Under the pieces are notes generated by a model that had not been told where the DNA came from, did not search any database, and saw nothing but the letters and a program-made list of their open reading frames with translations. DNA of 64,000 nt from the NCBI GenBank assembly GCA_905182435.1, contig CAJJBN010000002.1, positions 1 through 64,000 on the forward strand, written 5' to 3'. This DNA is from Opitutaceae bacterium BACL24 MAG-120322-bin51. GTDB lineage: Bacteria; Verrucomicrobiota; Verrucomicrobiia; Opitutales; Coraliomargaritaceae. A program made the translations under genes and the position numbers. Shown here piece by piece: positions 42,910 through 51,895 of the stretch (position 1 is its first letter; each line of letters starts with the position of its first letter).

Positions 42910-43117
42910 TGAGCCATATATGCTAGGTCCAACGTCGAAGGTCCAACATTGAATTTAATTGGGATGCATCTTTTAAGTCGCACTTGAATACATCACATTT
43001 AGCTGGCATTTGCCGTCTTGATCATTCTGTGGCAGTCTCGTCTGAGACAGCTTGCGATCAGGTGCTTGATGTACATGTGCGCGCCGTGCAGCGTGGTATA
43101 TAAATAAGTCGGAGTGC

Positions 43118-43504
43118 CTACAAATTCGTGTAGATCACGGTCGACCAACAGAGGCCACAGTTAACCAGCGCAATAAAAACCGCAGCACTACCCATATCTT
43201 TCGCCTGTTTAGCCAGTGAACGACGTTCCAGTGAAATATCGTCGACCACCGCTTCGATCGCAGAGTTCAAAACCTCGACGATCAATACCAGTAACACACT
43301 ACCAATTAAAATCAGACGCTCGACTAAGGTCAGCGGTAGAAATAATGAGCTGATAATGAGGATACTGCCGACGACAACCTCCAAGCGAAACGCCGCTTCA
43401 TGCATCGCATAACCGAGGCCAGCTAACGAACAGGCGCCAGCTTTTAAGAGTCGGGTGCAGCCAGTGTGCTTATGAACTGAAGGATCGGTATTATTTGGAT
43501 TCAT
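43118..43504 (-). CDS. dgkA: Diacylglycerol kinase family membrane protein
   Basis: A 128-residue protein with three membrane helices. It fits the DgkA group, which phosphorylates diacylglycerol or undecaprenol. EAAFRLEVVVG holds the first Glu, VEVLNSAIEAVVDDI the catalytic Glu and metal Asn-Ser-Ala-Ile motif, and LAKQAKDMGSAAVF the conserved end. The pattern VVDDISLERRSLAKQAKD is closer to undecaprenol-kinase-type members than to E. coli DgkA, but this is not decisive. Confidence 0.9.
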   Translation of the reverse strand: MNPNNTDPSVHKHTGCTRLLKAGACSLAGLGYAMHEAAFRLEVVVGSILIISSLFLPLTLVERLILIGSVLLVLIVEVLNSAIEAVVDDISLERRSLAKQAKDMGSAAVFIALVNCGLCWSTVIYTNL

Positions 43505-43780
43505 AACATTTATGCTGATGCACTTTCAAAACGACTTCATTCTGTCAGTTTCAGCAGAAAGATACAGGTAAAAAATAGACTGTTGATTGCACCTTTGCAC
43601 CTTGCTTAAAATAGTCACAAAAGATGGCGTTAGGGCCACTCACTAGAAATGGATAGTTTGCACGCGTAGGCGCAACTGCAGTTCAGTAGGAGTCAGTCTA
43701 GCACAAAATATCAAGCGCGAGCACAGTGCTGCAGGGTCTGGTGGTAGCACATAGAAGGCGACATGTTATTCAAAAAATAC
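43505..43780. other. Intergenic, nothing recognised
   Basis: 276 bases between dgkA and the YgjP-like gene, both on the minus strand. No gene, RNA or hairpin stands out. Confidence 0.4.
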
Positions 43781-44500
43781 TTATGAGCGCCCCACACGCA
43801 TGATCGCCGCGGTTACCGCATCGAGTTGTGCCTCATGTAACTGACGCTTCGGATCATACTGATCCAGCAACCCCCAAAAATGCTTTGAATGATTCATCTC
43901 AGTCAAATGCGCTAGCTCATGTAAAATCACATAATCCTGCAATTCAGGGGCGACCAGCACCAAGCGCCAATTTAATGAAATCCCCCCGCTCGATGAGCAT
44001 GAACCCCAGCGACTCGCTTGGTCACGCACACTGAATTTAGAAAATTTCAAATCCAAATATTTGGCGTGATACGCTAGTCGGCACAGCATCGCATCTTTGG
44101 CAAAACGTCGCACCAAGGCCAACAATGCACCGTCGGCATCGTCACTCTGATGCGGAACCCGCAAGACGATCTCCGCCCCGCCCTGATCAAAAATATAATC
44201 CGCACGTAGACGCTCCGTCGACTCAACGCGCACCGTGAAACGATCGCCACTGCCGGTCAGGTGCGGATGCTCAGTCAACCAATCAACTACCGAGCGTGCC
44301 CGCGGCACTTTTGCCAACTGCGCTTCCAGCCAGTCTCGTTGCGTCTCTATGAATTTCAGCGCCTCCCGATCCGAGCATCGCCACGGCACTGAAACCACCG
44401 CCTGATTACTATGATTCAAACTGAGCCGCAAATGTCGCGTGCCTTTGCGGCGTCGCACATCAATCGATACTGACTCACCGTTGTTAAGACTTAAAAACAT
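43781..44500 (-). CDS. YgjP-like (DUF45) zinc metallopeptidase-fold protein
   Basis: A 239-residue protein with the family layout: an N-terminal beta domain starting GESVSIDVRRRKGTRHLRLS, then VRDQASRWGSCSSSGGISLN and the zinc motif DYVILHELAHLTEMNHSKHF, with HExxH and the third His. Members of this group are predicted zinc proteases; some are found with type I restriction systems, but none is nearby. Substrate unknown. Confidence 0.88.
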   Translation of the reverse strand: MFLSLNNGESVSIDVRRRKGTRHLRLSLNHSNQAVVSVPWRCSDREALKFIETQRDWLEAQLAKVPRARSVVDWLTEHPHLTGSGDRFTVRVESTERLRADYIFDQGGAEIVLRVPHQSDDADGALLALVRRFAKDAMLCRLAYHAKYLDLKFSKFSVRDQASRWGSCSSSGGISLNWRLVLVAPELQDYVILHELAHLTEMNHSKHFWGLLDQYDPKRQLHEAQLDAVTAAIMRVGRS

Positions 44501-44510
44501 TTATCATTAG

Positions 44511-44594
44511 TTGGGAGGGACGACCTCCGCGTCGTCCGCAGTGTGATGGTTCAGCACTAGCCTCGACTGACGAGACGGAGCTCAGCCCTCCCAA
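44511..44594. repeat. REP-like palindrome pair
   Basis: Left unit 44511-44537 (TTGGGAGGGACGACCTCCGC...) and inverted right unit 44569-44594 pair in about 20 of 26 positions. It lies between mazG and the YgjP-like gene, in the same family as the copies at 30.7 and 51.7 kb. Confidence 0.75.
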
Positions 44595-44629
44595 TAGATC
44601 AAATACATCAGCCATTACTCAGAAATATC

Positions 44630-45301
44630 TCAGCCCTCAGCCGATGCTTCCAGCTCATCAACGACAGTCTGGGCATAGCGCCTCAGCGCTGTCTCAGGTT
44701 CTAGTTTTTTGATTCGACAGGCCGCTGCGATCTCAAACAACTGCTTGCCGAGCGCCAACTCATCATCAGCCAACGCCTGCGCTGTCATCGCAATGCCATC
44801 CGCATCAATCACCTCGGAAGCGTCCATCTTTTGTTTTTGAATCTGCTTATAGACATCCTGCGCATACATCAGCGCCGGCAATTGATTCGGTAAATCCTTA
44901 AAACGTCCGACCTGCTGAGGTCCGCGCTTCTTTTCTTCCGCTTTAATTTCGTCCCATTGCTTGAGCACTGCGTCCGAGTCGCCGAGTTTCGCATTTTCGC
45001 CAAACACATGCGGGTGCCGCGTAACCAACTTCTCATTCACCACCGCACACACCGCATCGAAGTCAAAATGCCCTGCCTCCTGCGCAATCTGGGTATGCAT
45101 CACGACCTGTAGTAGCACATCGCCCAACTCTTCTTCCATGTGGTGCATGTCGAGCCGATCAATCGTCTGCAATAACTCGCAGCACTCATCGACTAAACAT
45201 TCGGCCAGTGATTGGTGGTCTTGCTCGATATCCCAAGGGCAACCTGTCTCCGGCTCACGAAGTGCCGCCACTGTTTGAATTAAATCATTAATAGAACTCA
45301 T
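44630..45301 (-). CDS. mazG: MazG nucleoside triphosphate pyrophosphohydrolase
   Basis: A 223-residue all-alpha NTP pyrophosphatase, which clears non-standard NTPs or lowers (p)ppGpp. The family start LREPETGCPWDIEQDHQSLA, the metal motif ECCELLQTID and EEELGDVLLQVVMHTQIAQE are present; EKLVTRHPHVFG and LPALMYAQDVYKQ complete domain 1. The second MazG domain is reduced compared with E. coli (263 residues). Confidence 0.93.
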   Translation of the reverse strand: MSSINDLIQTVAALREPETGCPWDIEQDHQSLAECLVDECCELLQTIDRLDMHHMEEELGDVLLQVVMHTQIAQEAGHFDFDAVCAVVNEKLVTRHPHVFGENAKLGDSDAVLKQWDEIKAEEKKRGPQQVGRFKDLPNQLPALMYAQDVYKQIQKQKMDASEVIDADGIAMTAQALADDELALGKQLFEIAAACRIKKLEPETALRRYAQTVVDELEASAEG

Positions 45302-45525
45302 ACCCTAATCCGCTAAATGGTCGCCGCCGAATTGGCGAATGAAAAGCGTCGGCACGGTGATTTAGCAACGCCGTGGCGTGCGAGCTCGCTCGCGCCCTCA
45401 ACACGAGGGCATCTCCCACGCAGGCTCAAACAAGCACGAACACCACGAGATGGCATACAGACCAGCGAGACGCTCCCCCGCCTCACAACGGAGACCACAC
45501 TTAAAGCCTCAAGTGATTCGCTCAT

Positions 45526-45557
45526 AAAAAAGGGCGGACTTTTCAGTCCGCCCTTCA
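45526..45557 (-). terminator. Terminator of the RGG DEAD-box helicase gene
   Basis: On the minus strand GAAGGGCGGACT-GAAA-AGTCCGCCCTTTTTT forms a strong stem with a T-run, just after the helicase stop codon. Confidence 0.9.
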
Positions 45558-45563
45558 AAATGA

Positions 45564-47002
45564 TTATCGGTTACGACCGCGTGAACGACTCGGCGCTGCG
45601 CTCGATCCGCCATCCACTGGAACGACCACCACCACCTTGTGGACGACCGCCGCCACCACCTTGTGGACGACCACCGCCACCTTGTGGACGACCACCGCCA
45701 CCTTGTGGACGACCACCGCCACCTTGCGGACGACCACCGCCGCCTTGCGAACGACCACCGCCGCCTTGCGAACGACCACCGCCGGAACGACCACCGCCAC
45801 CACGGTTCTGTTGACCCGGTGCGGGGCGTGATTTCTTCGAGCGTGTCGCTGGGCGTGGCACAGCAATCTTTTCGCCGCGGTCATCGATTCTAAAGAGTGG
45901 AATGTTTTTCTTCATCGTCTTCTCGATGTCCCAGAGGTAGCCCTCTTCCACATCACTGACGAGTGAGACTGCGTTACCCGCCTTACCGGCACGACCCGTG
46001 CGGCCGATACGGTGCACATAGTCTTCGGGAATATTGGGCAGCTCGTAATTTACCACATGCGGCAAGTCCGCGATATCGAGACCACGCGCAGCGATATCAG
46101 TCGCGACCATCACACGGATTTTATTAGACTTGAACATGCTCAACGCACGTTCACGAGCGGACTGGCTCTTGTTGCCATGAATCGCCATTGCGCTAATGCC
46201 TTGCTTATCCAAATGCGTAGCGAGCTTATTAGCGCCATGCTTGGTGCGAGAAAAGACCAGCACTTGCGTCCACTCCCCCTGCTCGATCATTTCGGCTAGA
46301 AATTGTGGTTTTGCATTTTGAGCGACGACATACGCCTCTTGATCGACACGATCCGCAGTGGCATTACGCGCAGCCGACTTCGACTTCGACCGCATTATGC
46401 AACATGGAATCTGCAAGTTTCTTGACCTCCTTGGTATACGTGGCCGAGAAGAACAAGTTTTGACGCTTGGCAGGCATCAATTGCAGAATCTTCTTAATGT
46501 CATTGATAAAGCCCATGTCCAACATGCGGTCAGCTTCGTCGAGCACTAGCATCTCTATGTTCGAGAGTTGCATCTCACCACGTTGGCAGAGGTCGAGCAA
46601 ACGGCCTGGAGTGGCGACGACGATGTCGAGTCCACGACGGAGTGCATTGATCTGCGGCTGAAAACCCACGCCACCGAAAATCACAAACGAGCGAATGTTC
46701 ACATGCTGACCGTAATCAACGATACTTTGATGCACCTGTGCCGCGAGCTCACGAGTAGGCGCGAGGACGAGCGCACGGGGGCGCTTGTTTTGGCCGTTAA
46801 ACTCAGCGCCGGAAAGGATCTGCAGCATGGGCAAACTAAAGGCTGCAGTTTTACCCGTGCCAGTTTGTGCGCCGCCGAGGACGTCGCGGCGGTCAAGGAC
46901 CGCAGGAATTGCACGTGCCTGAATAGGCGAAGGTATGGTGTAGCCTTTGGCTTCAACGGCTGCAACGAGTTCGGGAATGAGTCCCAGTTCAGAAAATGAC
47001 AT
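45564..47002 (-). CDS. DEAD-box RNA helicase with C-terminal RGG-like repeats (RhlE type), frameshifted
   Basis: Q-motif [20 protein letters not shown], Walker [42 protein letters not shown], then in the next frame the second RecA domain with [30 protein letters not shown] and [11 protein letters not shown]. The tail is Gly/Arg-rich, about seven or more GGRPQGG units. One extra G near 46380 splits the two domains. A further shift near 45615 is likely, since another frame ends in [13 protein letters not shown], a more natural RGG end at 45564 than the in-frame stop at 45571. Such proteins help ribosome assembly and RNA decay at low temperature. Confidence 0.86.
45632..45785. repeat. 21-bp in-frame tandem repeat in the helicase tail
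   Basis: About seven copies of a 21-base unit (plus strand CCACCTTGTGGACGACCACC and variants) encode the seven-residue repeat [14 protein letters not shown]. Near-identity at DNA level points to recent expansion. Confidence 0.85.
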
Positions 47003-47658
47003 AACGATTTGCTTTGAGTGGTGAGACGCTCTGGCCGTCTTAATAAGACGATTCTCCGATCATGCGACTCTTGGATGGCTGAGTCAGTTTTGACTGCAGC
47101 TTGGATAATAAGTGCATGCTAAAAAAGTCGGATCTCTCCCGAAGCATGCGGCCGCCCTTGTAACGGTACGGCGAAGATTGAGCGGGAGGTGTATCGTAAA
47201 GAATGCCGTTCGCCTAGCAAAAAGAGTCAGACCACTGAATGGTCAGGATTATTGGTCTAACACGAAAGTTGGTTTTTTAGCTGTTTACGCGTCGAGAACT
47301 CCGCAGAAAGTCGATTTTTAAGGATGTAAAAATTTCTGGGTACATTCAAAAAGTCGATGGTTACCAACGAGAAAAGAGCACATTTCATACAAAATAGTGC
47401 AACGCACGAGCTGCTGCGACGACCATTGTAATTCATACTTAAGGAAGTGCGGCGGAGTACCTAGGCAAGCGTAAGTCCTTTGCAGCTAGGGGCCTGCGAG
47501 TCAAAGGAAGCCCCACGGCGCACTGAAATAGATGCCTAAATAGCGAAAAGCGGCCCCAATTGCTCGATTATAGCTTCAGAAATGGCGAAATGCGAACTCA
47601 GTGCCTCTTAGGCTGAGCTCCATCAACTGCTTAAAACAACACTCTTTAGTTTCGTCAT
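47003..47658. other. 656-base intergenic region without a protein gene
   Basis: Lies upstream of the RGG helicase and downstream of a small secreted-protein gene. Short frames here have no protein-like composition. It holds a candidate structured RNA (47446-47524). DEAD-box helicase genes often have long leaders, so part may be 5' UTR of the helicase. Confidence 0.45.
47446..47524 (+). ncRNA. Candidate structured RNA (three-stem fold), unproven
   Basis: An outer stem AGTGCG (47446-47451) / CGCACT (47519-47524) encloses two hairpins: CCTAG...CTAGG with inner GCAAG/CTTTGC, and GGGGC...GCCCC. The arrangement is compact, but the strand is unknown and no known RNA family or tRNA T-loop is present. 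It could be chance. Confidence 0.25.
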
Positions 47659-48153
47659 CTACCTCTTCGGGTTGATCTCGCAAAAAGTCGTGACGAAGTC
47701 GCCGATCATATCGCGCAGCTCTGCTTTAATAACTTCAACCTGCTTCGAGCCGGAACTGGAGCTGCCGCGGCGGCGCATTTCAAAAACTGTCGCGACAGTC
47801 TTTTCGCCGTTGCGATCAATCGTTACGAAATCGCGCACTCGCACGATCAACTCAAATTCACCGGAAGCAATGCGACTGGAGGTATCAATTGAAAGTTGAA
47901 TGAGCGGGATATTCACCTTTGGTTGATTCAACACATAGGTATTCAGAGCGACATTACCGCGTCTGAGTTGGAGTTCCATGATATCATTTAAATCGAGACG
48001 TTCACTCGATTGAATATCAGAAGCCATGGAAGTATCCACGGTCATGTACAGCGAATAGATGCCTTTCAAATGAGCGCTGGTAGCCTCATCAACAGCGGCA
48101 GCAAATTGAGCGGAAATCAGGAACGAGAGTAACAGGCAAATACGGCGCATCAT
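47659..48153 (-). CDS. Hypothetical secreted protein
   Basis: A 164-residue protein with a clear signal peptide (RRICLLLSFLISAQFAAA). The mature part alternates short strands (LQLRRGNVALNTYVLNQ, GEFELIVRVRDFVTIDRNG) with a Ser-rich linker (RRRGSSSSGSK) before a C-terminal helix ending FVTTFCEINP. I recognise no family. It is likely periplasmic. The lipoprotein gene at 48333 is divergent from it. Confidence 0.7.
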   Translation of the reverse strand: MMRRICLLLSFLISAQFAAAVDEATSAHLKGIYSLYMTVDTSMASDIQSSERLDLNDIMELQLRRGNVALNTYVLNQPKVNIPLIQLSIDTSSRIASGEFELIVRVRDFVTIDRNGEKTVATVFEMRRRGSSSSGSKQVEVIKAELRDMIGDFVTTFCEINPKR

Positions 48154-48332
48154 AAGTCGGGAGGGTTGAGTGATTGTGAACGAAATGCAGGCTTTGCTTT
48201 TTATACAATAGCACGATCACCAATACTTAATTGCCAACAAATCTAAAACAACCCCAAAATGCTGTAGTGAATCATGCGTTAGTCTGTACGCGGCTATTGA
48301 CAAGCCCCCGCCCCTCACGAATCTACACAAGC

Positions 48333-48815
48333 ATGCGTATACTCCTACTCGTCCTTTTCAGCCTCCTATGCATCTCTTGTGCTTCCACCAAGAAGCCAGT
48401 ACTCACGAGCGTCGCTATCCTCGACATCAAACCACGGTATATTGAGGCCGAGGCTTTTAAACGCGCTGCGGAGTATTTGACCGGCAAAGAAAACCTCGGG
48501 GATCGAGTCATCGTTCGCACTGATAGAAGTGAACGTGCGGGCTACTATTTCGTGCTGATCCTCGACGAGCAAGTGCGCGACCTTCCAGCAGGTACCTACA
48601 TCGAAGGCGAATTCTACACCCCGAAATCGCTCGATGCACAAGAGCACATCTTTCAATTGCCCTCAAAAATATCAAAGAGTAAAGAAATCTTCATCGGTTT
48701 AACAGGCGAAGACTGGCCGAATGAAAGCGACATACCTGCGGCTTGGCGCTTCAAGATTAAGAACTCAAATGGCGAGGTGCTCGCTACTAAAAAGAGCTAT
48801 CTTTGGAGTTTCTAA
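48333..48815 (+). CDS. Hypothetical lipoprotein
   Basis: About 160 residues beginning at ATG 48333 with a lipoprotein signal (RILLLVLFSLLCISCAST; lipobox LCISC). The mature protein contains YYFVLILDEQVRDLPAGTYI and a strand-rich end (AWRFKIKNSNGEVLATKK), suggesting a small beta-sandwich. No family is recognised. The longer frame from 48231 would bury the signal peptide and is rejected. Confidence 0.78.
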   Translation: MRILLLVLFSLLCISCASTKKPVLTSVAILDIKPRYIEAEAFKRAAEYLTGKENLGDRVIVRTDRSERAGYYFVLILDEQVRDLPAGTYIEGEFYTPKSLDAQEHIFQLPSKISKSKEIFIGLTGEDWPNESDIPAAWRFKIKNSNGEVLATKKSYLWSF

Positions 48816-48887
48816 AAAGAAGCCAGAAGAATCTGAAACCCGTGGCGTCTGCGCTTGCGCAGGCCAATTTGTGCGCTTCTTTGATTC

Positions 48888-49811
48888 CTAGCCGCCGCAA
48901 GCGGCGACGCCACATTGCTCGCCCATCTTAGCATATACTTCACGGCCAAGCGCGGCTTGGGCTAAAAGATCATTGTCAAATCGGATGGCGCCAGGCTTGT
49001 AAAGCGTCGCCACGCACGATCCGCCAAATGAGAAATATCCTTTGTCTGCGCCTTTTTCGACCTGAGTCTCGGCTTGGTAAGTCTGATGCATGCCACCGAC
49101 GCACGTCGCGCCAACTTCCATCACGATCATCTTACCGAACACAGCCGACGCAACCTCAGTGATCATGCGTCGATTCTCCCACAGGATTGACAGCTTACGA
49201 CGCAGCGCCAACGGGCTAACTGAGCGCAAACTGCCATCTAAAATACGAGCCGCGCCAGGTTGACCTGCCACGGGAAAGTGAAAGCGGTGGTAATCCACTG
49301 GACACAAACGGGAGATCAACATCGAGCCGCCTTCAAATTCAGCAGCCAATTTAGCACAGCCGAGGAACTTCGCTAAATTGAAGCGCTGCCCCTTAATATA
49401 GAAACTGTCTGCCGCACTGACGTCTGCAATTGCCAGATGCCGCCCATCCGCGGGGAACACCGCAACTGCCTCACCCACAGCAATCGGCCGCGCGCTTGGC
49501 TTAAGCTTGCGATAGAAAAACTCGTTAAAGGAAGCATAGCTATGCGCATCAGCCGCGAATTCTGCGACATCCACCGCATAGTCGCGAATGAACGGTGCCA
49601 CCTTGTCGCGACTCGCAGGGCGATCCATGCGCCAGCCATACCAACGCGAAAACCACAATCGCTTCACGGCGACTGCCACCGTCAGGCGACCCAAAGGATT
49701 GCCATACGCCCAGCGCAAGAAGGCTTCGCCATAAACTGACTCGGTTTCCACCGCGCCACTATGACGATTAAAAAATTCAATTGGTGCCTCAAATTGTTCG
49801 TTCAGATTCAT
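48888..49811 (-). CDS. psd: Phosphatidylserine decarboxylase
   Basis: A pyruvoyl enzyme that makes phosphatidylethanolamine. The self-processing site is [14 protein letters not shown], where Gly-Ser cleavage gives the pyruvoyl group; the Thr usual after Ser is Cys here. Other family blocks are [41 protein letters not shown] and [15 protein letters not shown] prefer ATG 49811; ATG 49841 would overlap the ClC gene by 26 bases. Both are on the minus strand and are likely co-transcribed. Confidence 0.92.
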   Translation of the reverse strand: MNLNEQFEAPIEFFNRHSGAVETESVYGEAFLRWAYGNPLGRLTVAVAVKRLWFSRWYGWRMDRPASRDKVAPFIRDYAVDVAEFAADAHSYASFNEFFYRKLKPSARPIAVGEAVAVFPADGRHLAIADVSAADSFYIKGQRFNLAKFLGCAKLAAEFEGGSMLISRLCPVDYHRFHFPVAGQPGAARILDGSLRSVSPLALRRKLSILWENRRMITEVASAVFGKMIVMEVGATCVGGMHQTYQAETQVEKGADKGYFSFGGSCVATLYKPGAIRFDNDLLAQAALGREVYAKMGEQCGVAACGG

Positions 49812-49815
49812 ACCG

Positions 49816-51177
49816 TTAATCGATGGCTGGTCTGCGGCCATATTCTCGTTGATTCGTGTTAATTTCCTGCAGCGGCGATTCCTTCGCCTCAGTGGTGTGG
49901 AACTTAGAGACTGCTATACGCTGCGACGAATAGATGCCAGTATGCCCACTAAAGTAATAAGCGGTAAAACAGGCGACCGCGTAGTAAACAGTATGCTCAG
50001 CGCCAAACAACTCGATCCCCATCATCGTGCACGCCAGTGGCGTATTCGTGGCCCCCGCAAATACAGCAATAAAGCCGAGCCCAGCAAATAGATCGACCGG
50101 TGCGCCCGAAAGCATTGCCAGCGTGTTACCTAAGGTCGCTCCGATGAAAAACAACGGCGTCACTTCCCCGCCCTTAAAGCCGAAACTCAATGTGATTGCC
50201 GTCAGCAACAGCTTCCAAAACCAACTAAACGAATCGGCACCGCCCGCCGAAAAAGCCGACACAATACTCACGCCGTCTGCGTTCGGTGAATTCACGCCAA
50301 GACCGAGATAATCGGTCGTGCCCAAGCAATAACTAATGCCCAACACCAACACTGCACCGACTGCAGGAATCAGCCATTTGCGGCTAATCAACTGCTGGCT
50401 TTTTGCTTTTAAGCGATGCGACAGCGCAGCAAATCCATAACTGGCCAGACCAAAACAAGCACCAGCGAGCACTACCTTCAGTAACAACAACACATCAAAC
50501 GAGATAAATGACATTGCCCCCATCGCCTCCTTTGCGGAATAGCCGATCGAATAGTGCGTGTGGTGAATTGGAAACGAAGTGCAAGTGATGTCGGCCACCA
50601 AACTCGCAATCAAGCACGGCATCAGCGCATCATATTTAATTCGCCCAACAGCCAGCACTTCCAGGGCGAAAATTGCCCCTGTCACTGGTGTGCCAAATAC
50701 CGCGCCAAAGCCCGCGGCCATACCAGCCATTAGCAAGATGCGCTTATCCTCATGGCGAAGACCAAATTTCTTGGCGAAATAATCGGCCACACTGCCGCCC
50801 ATCTGCACCGCCGTGCCCTCGCGACCAGCCGAGCCACCAAACAAATGCGTGATCACGGTCGTCACCAGCACCAGCGGTGCCATCCGAAACGGAATCCCAC
50901 CGCCCGGTTCATGGATCTCATCCATGATTAAATTATTACCTGCTTCAGTGTTTTTGCCATATCGGCGGTAAAGCCAATAAATCCCGACGCCCGCCAGTGG
51001 CAGCAGGCCGAGCAGCCATAGGTTGGCCTGACGGACCTGCGTCGCCGACTCCAAGAGCCACAAAAACAGCGCGACCAGCGCGCCCACCGCCACCGAGACT
51101 GGCAACACTAGCAGCGACCAACGGATTAAGTGCCGGGCGATCCGTAATTGCTCAAATGCTAGTTTTGGAGATTCCAT
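49816..51177 (-). CDS. ClC-family chloride channel or Cl-/H+ antiporter
   Basis: 453 residues, about 10-12 membrane segments. ClC signature parts: [16 protein letters not shown] (GxEGP-like, with Thr instead of Pro), [20 protein letters not shown] and [18 protein letters not shown]. The glutamate of GREGT corresponds to the gating Glu of ClC proteins. The usual GSGIP motif near the N-terminus is not clear, and there is no CBS domain. It may help acid resistance or act as an anion channel. It directly precedes psd. Confidence 0.88.
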   Translation of the reverse strand: MESPKLAFEQLRIARHLIRWSLLVLPVSVAVGALVALFLWLLESATQVRQANLWLLGLLPLAGVGIYWLYRRYGKNTEAGNNLIMDEIHEPGGGIPFRMAPLVLVTTVITHLFGGSAGREGTAVQMGGSVADYFAKKFGLRHEDKRILLMAGMAAGFGAVFGTPVTGAIFALEVLAVGRIKYDALMPCLIASLVADITCTSFPIHHTHYSIGYSAKEAMGAMSFISFDVLLLLKVVLAGACFGLASYGFAALSHRLKAKSQQLISRKWLIPAVGAVLVLGISYCLGTTDYLGLGVNSPNADGVSIVSAFSAGGADSFSWFWKLLLTAITLSFGFKGGEVTPLFFIGATLGNTLAMLSGAPVDLFAGLGFIAVFAGATNTPLACTMMGIELFGAEHTVYYAVACFTAYYFSGHTGIYSSQRIAVSKFHTTEAKESPLQEINTNQREYGRRPAID

Positions 51178-51496
51178 CGGAAAATACTACCGGAAGGCAA
51201 CGATCCGTGGTTGCCACTGATGAAAATGAGGTCGCGCCATGCGTGGCAAAGACGAAGCATTGCGCTTCACCGTCGATGACGCTGCGGATAATTTGCATAA
51301 AATATACATAATTAGATGAATTGCTTGGCTTGAAACGCCCCGCCTGTAAAGCCTCCCCTTACATTTGCCGGATATCGGTGCGCGAAATCAATATTTTGCG
51401 CAGCAGAAATACCCGAAATAAATTACGATTAGGCCTTGATCTTTCGCATGCGCACCCATTTATTTCTCCGCTTTCACTTTCAACCAATAGCACACC
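51178..51496. other. Divergent promoter region
   Basis: 319 bases between the ClC gene (minus) and the small basic protein gene (plus). No gene seen. It should hold promoters in both directions. Confidence 0.4.
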
Positions 51497-51658
51497 ATGT
51501 CACAACACAACAGTTTCAGAGCAACCACCGGCGGCGGCGGTAAGAAAAACAGAACAGTCCTCAAGCGTTTCGAACGCGTGGACCTACTCCGCGAGCGCGG
51601 TGAGTGGAAAGAAGGCGATCGCGTGATCGGCATCAAAAAGACCAAGCCAGCTGAATAA
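51497..51658 (+). CDS. Small basic protein (TIGR04137-like)
   Basis: A 53-residue basic protein, too short for common gene finders. It begins MSQHNSFRATTGGGGKKNRT, then VLKRFERVDLLRERG and EWKEGDRVIGIKKTKPAE, which matches my recollection of the small basic protein family shared by Chlamydiae and Verrucomicrobia. Function is unknown. Its high conservation and basic charge suggest a ribosome- or nucleic-acid-linked role. It has its own strong terminator and is probably monocistronic. The family recall could be checked with the TIGR04137 model. Confidence 0.85.
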   Translation: MSQHNSFRATTGGGGKKNRTVLKRFERVDLLRERGEWKEGDRVIGIKKTKPAE

Positions 51659-51676
51659 TCCTTTCGATTTATTTTT

Positions 51677-51711
51677 TAAAAGGCCCTTCCTTTATCGGAA
51701 GGGCTTTTTTT
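51677..51711 (+). terminator. Terminator of the small basic protein gene
   Basis: AAGGCCCTTCC-TTTATC-GGAAGGGCTTTTTTTG: a long GC-rich stem and seven T, 20 bases after the stop codon. Confidence 0.92.
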
Positions 51712-51730
51712 GTGCCTGGCGGGGGCCATT

Positions 51731-51807
51731 CGGGAGGGACGACCTCCGTGTCGTCCGCAATACCCCTAAACTCGTGCAACTACGGTCCGCCCGGAGGCGG
51801 ACCCTCA
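51731..51807. repeat. REP-like palindrome pair
   Basis: The left unit CGGGAGGGACGACCTCCGTG and following bases (51731-51757) and an inverted variant (GGTCCGCCCGGAGGCGGACC, 51784-51807) lie between the convergent terminators of the small basic protein gene and gpmI. Confidence 0.75.
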
Positions 51808-51838
51808 CAAAAATCCCATCAAGTGACTATTAACCACA

Positions 51839-51875
51839 AAAAAGCCCGGCGTCCACATCGTGAAGGCCGGACTTT
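51839..51875 (-). terminator. Terminator of gpmI
   Basis: On the minus strand AAAGTCCGGC...GCCGGGCTTTTTT, a 10-bp stem with one G-T pair followed by a T-run, 20 bases after the gpmI stop. Confidence 0.82.
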
Positions 51876-51895
51876 GTGATTAAAATGTGTCTGCC

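Noticed and set aside
47112-47321. 69-residue plus-strand frame
   Set aside because: No conserved pattern, no start context, and unusual composition; likely chance.
48816-48885. Terminator after the lipoprotein gene (AAAGAAGC...GCTTCTTT)
   Set aside because: The loop is over 40 bases and no T-run follows; pairing is too weak to call.
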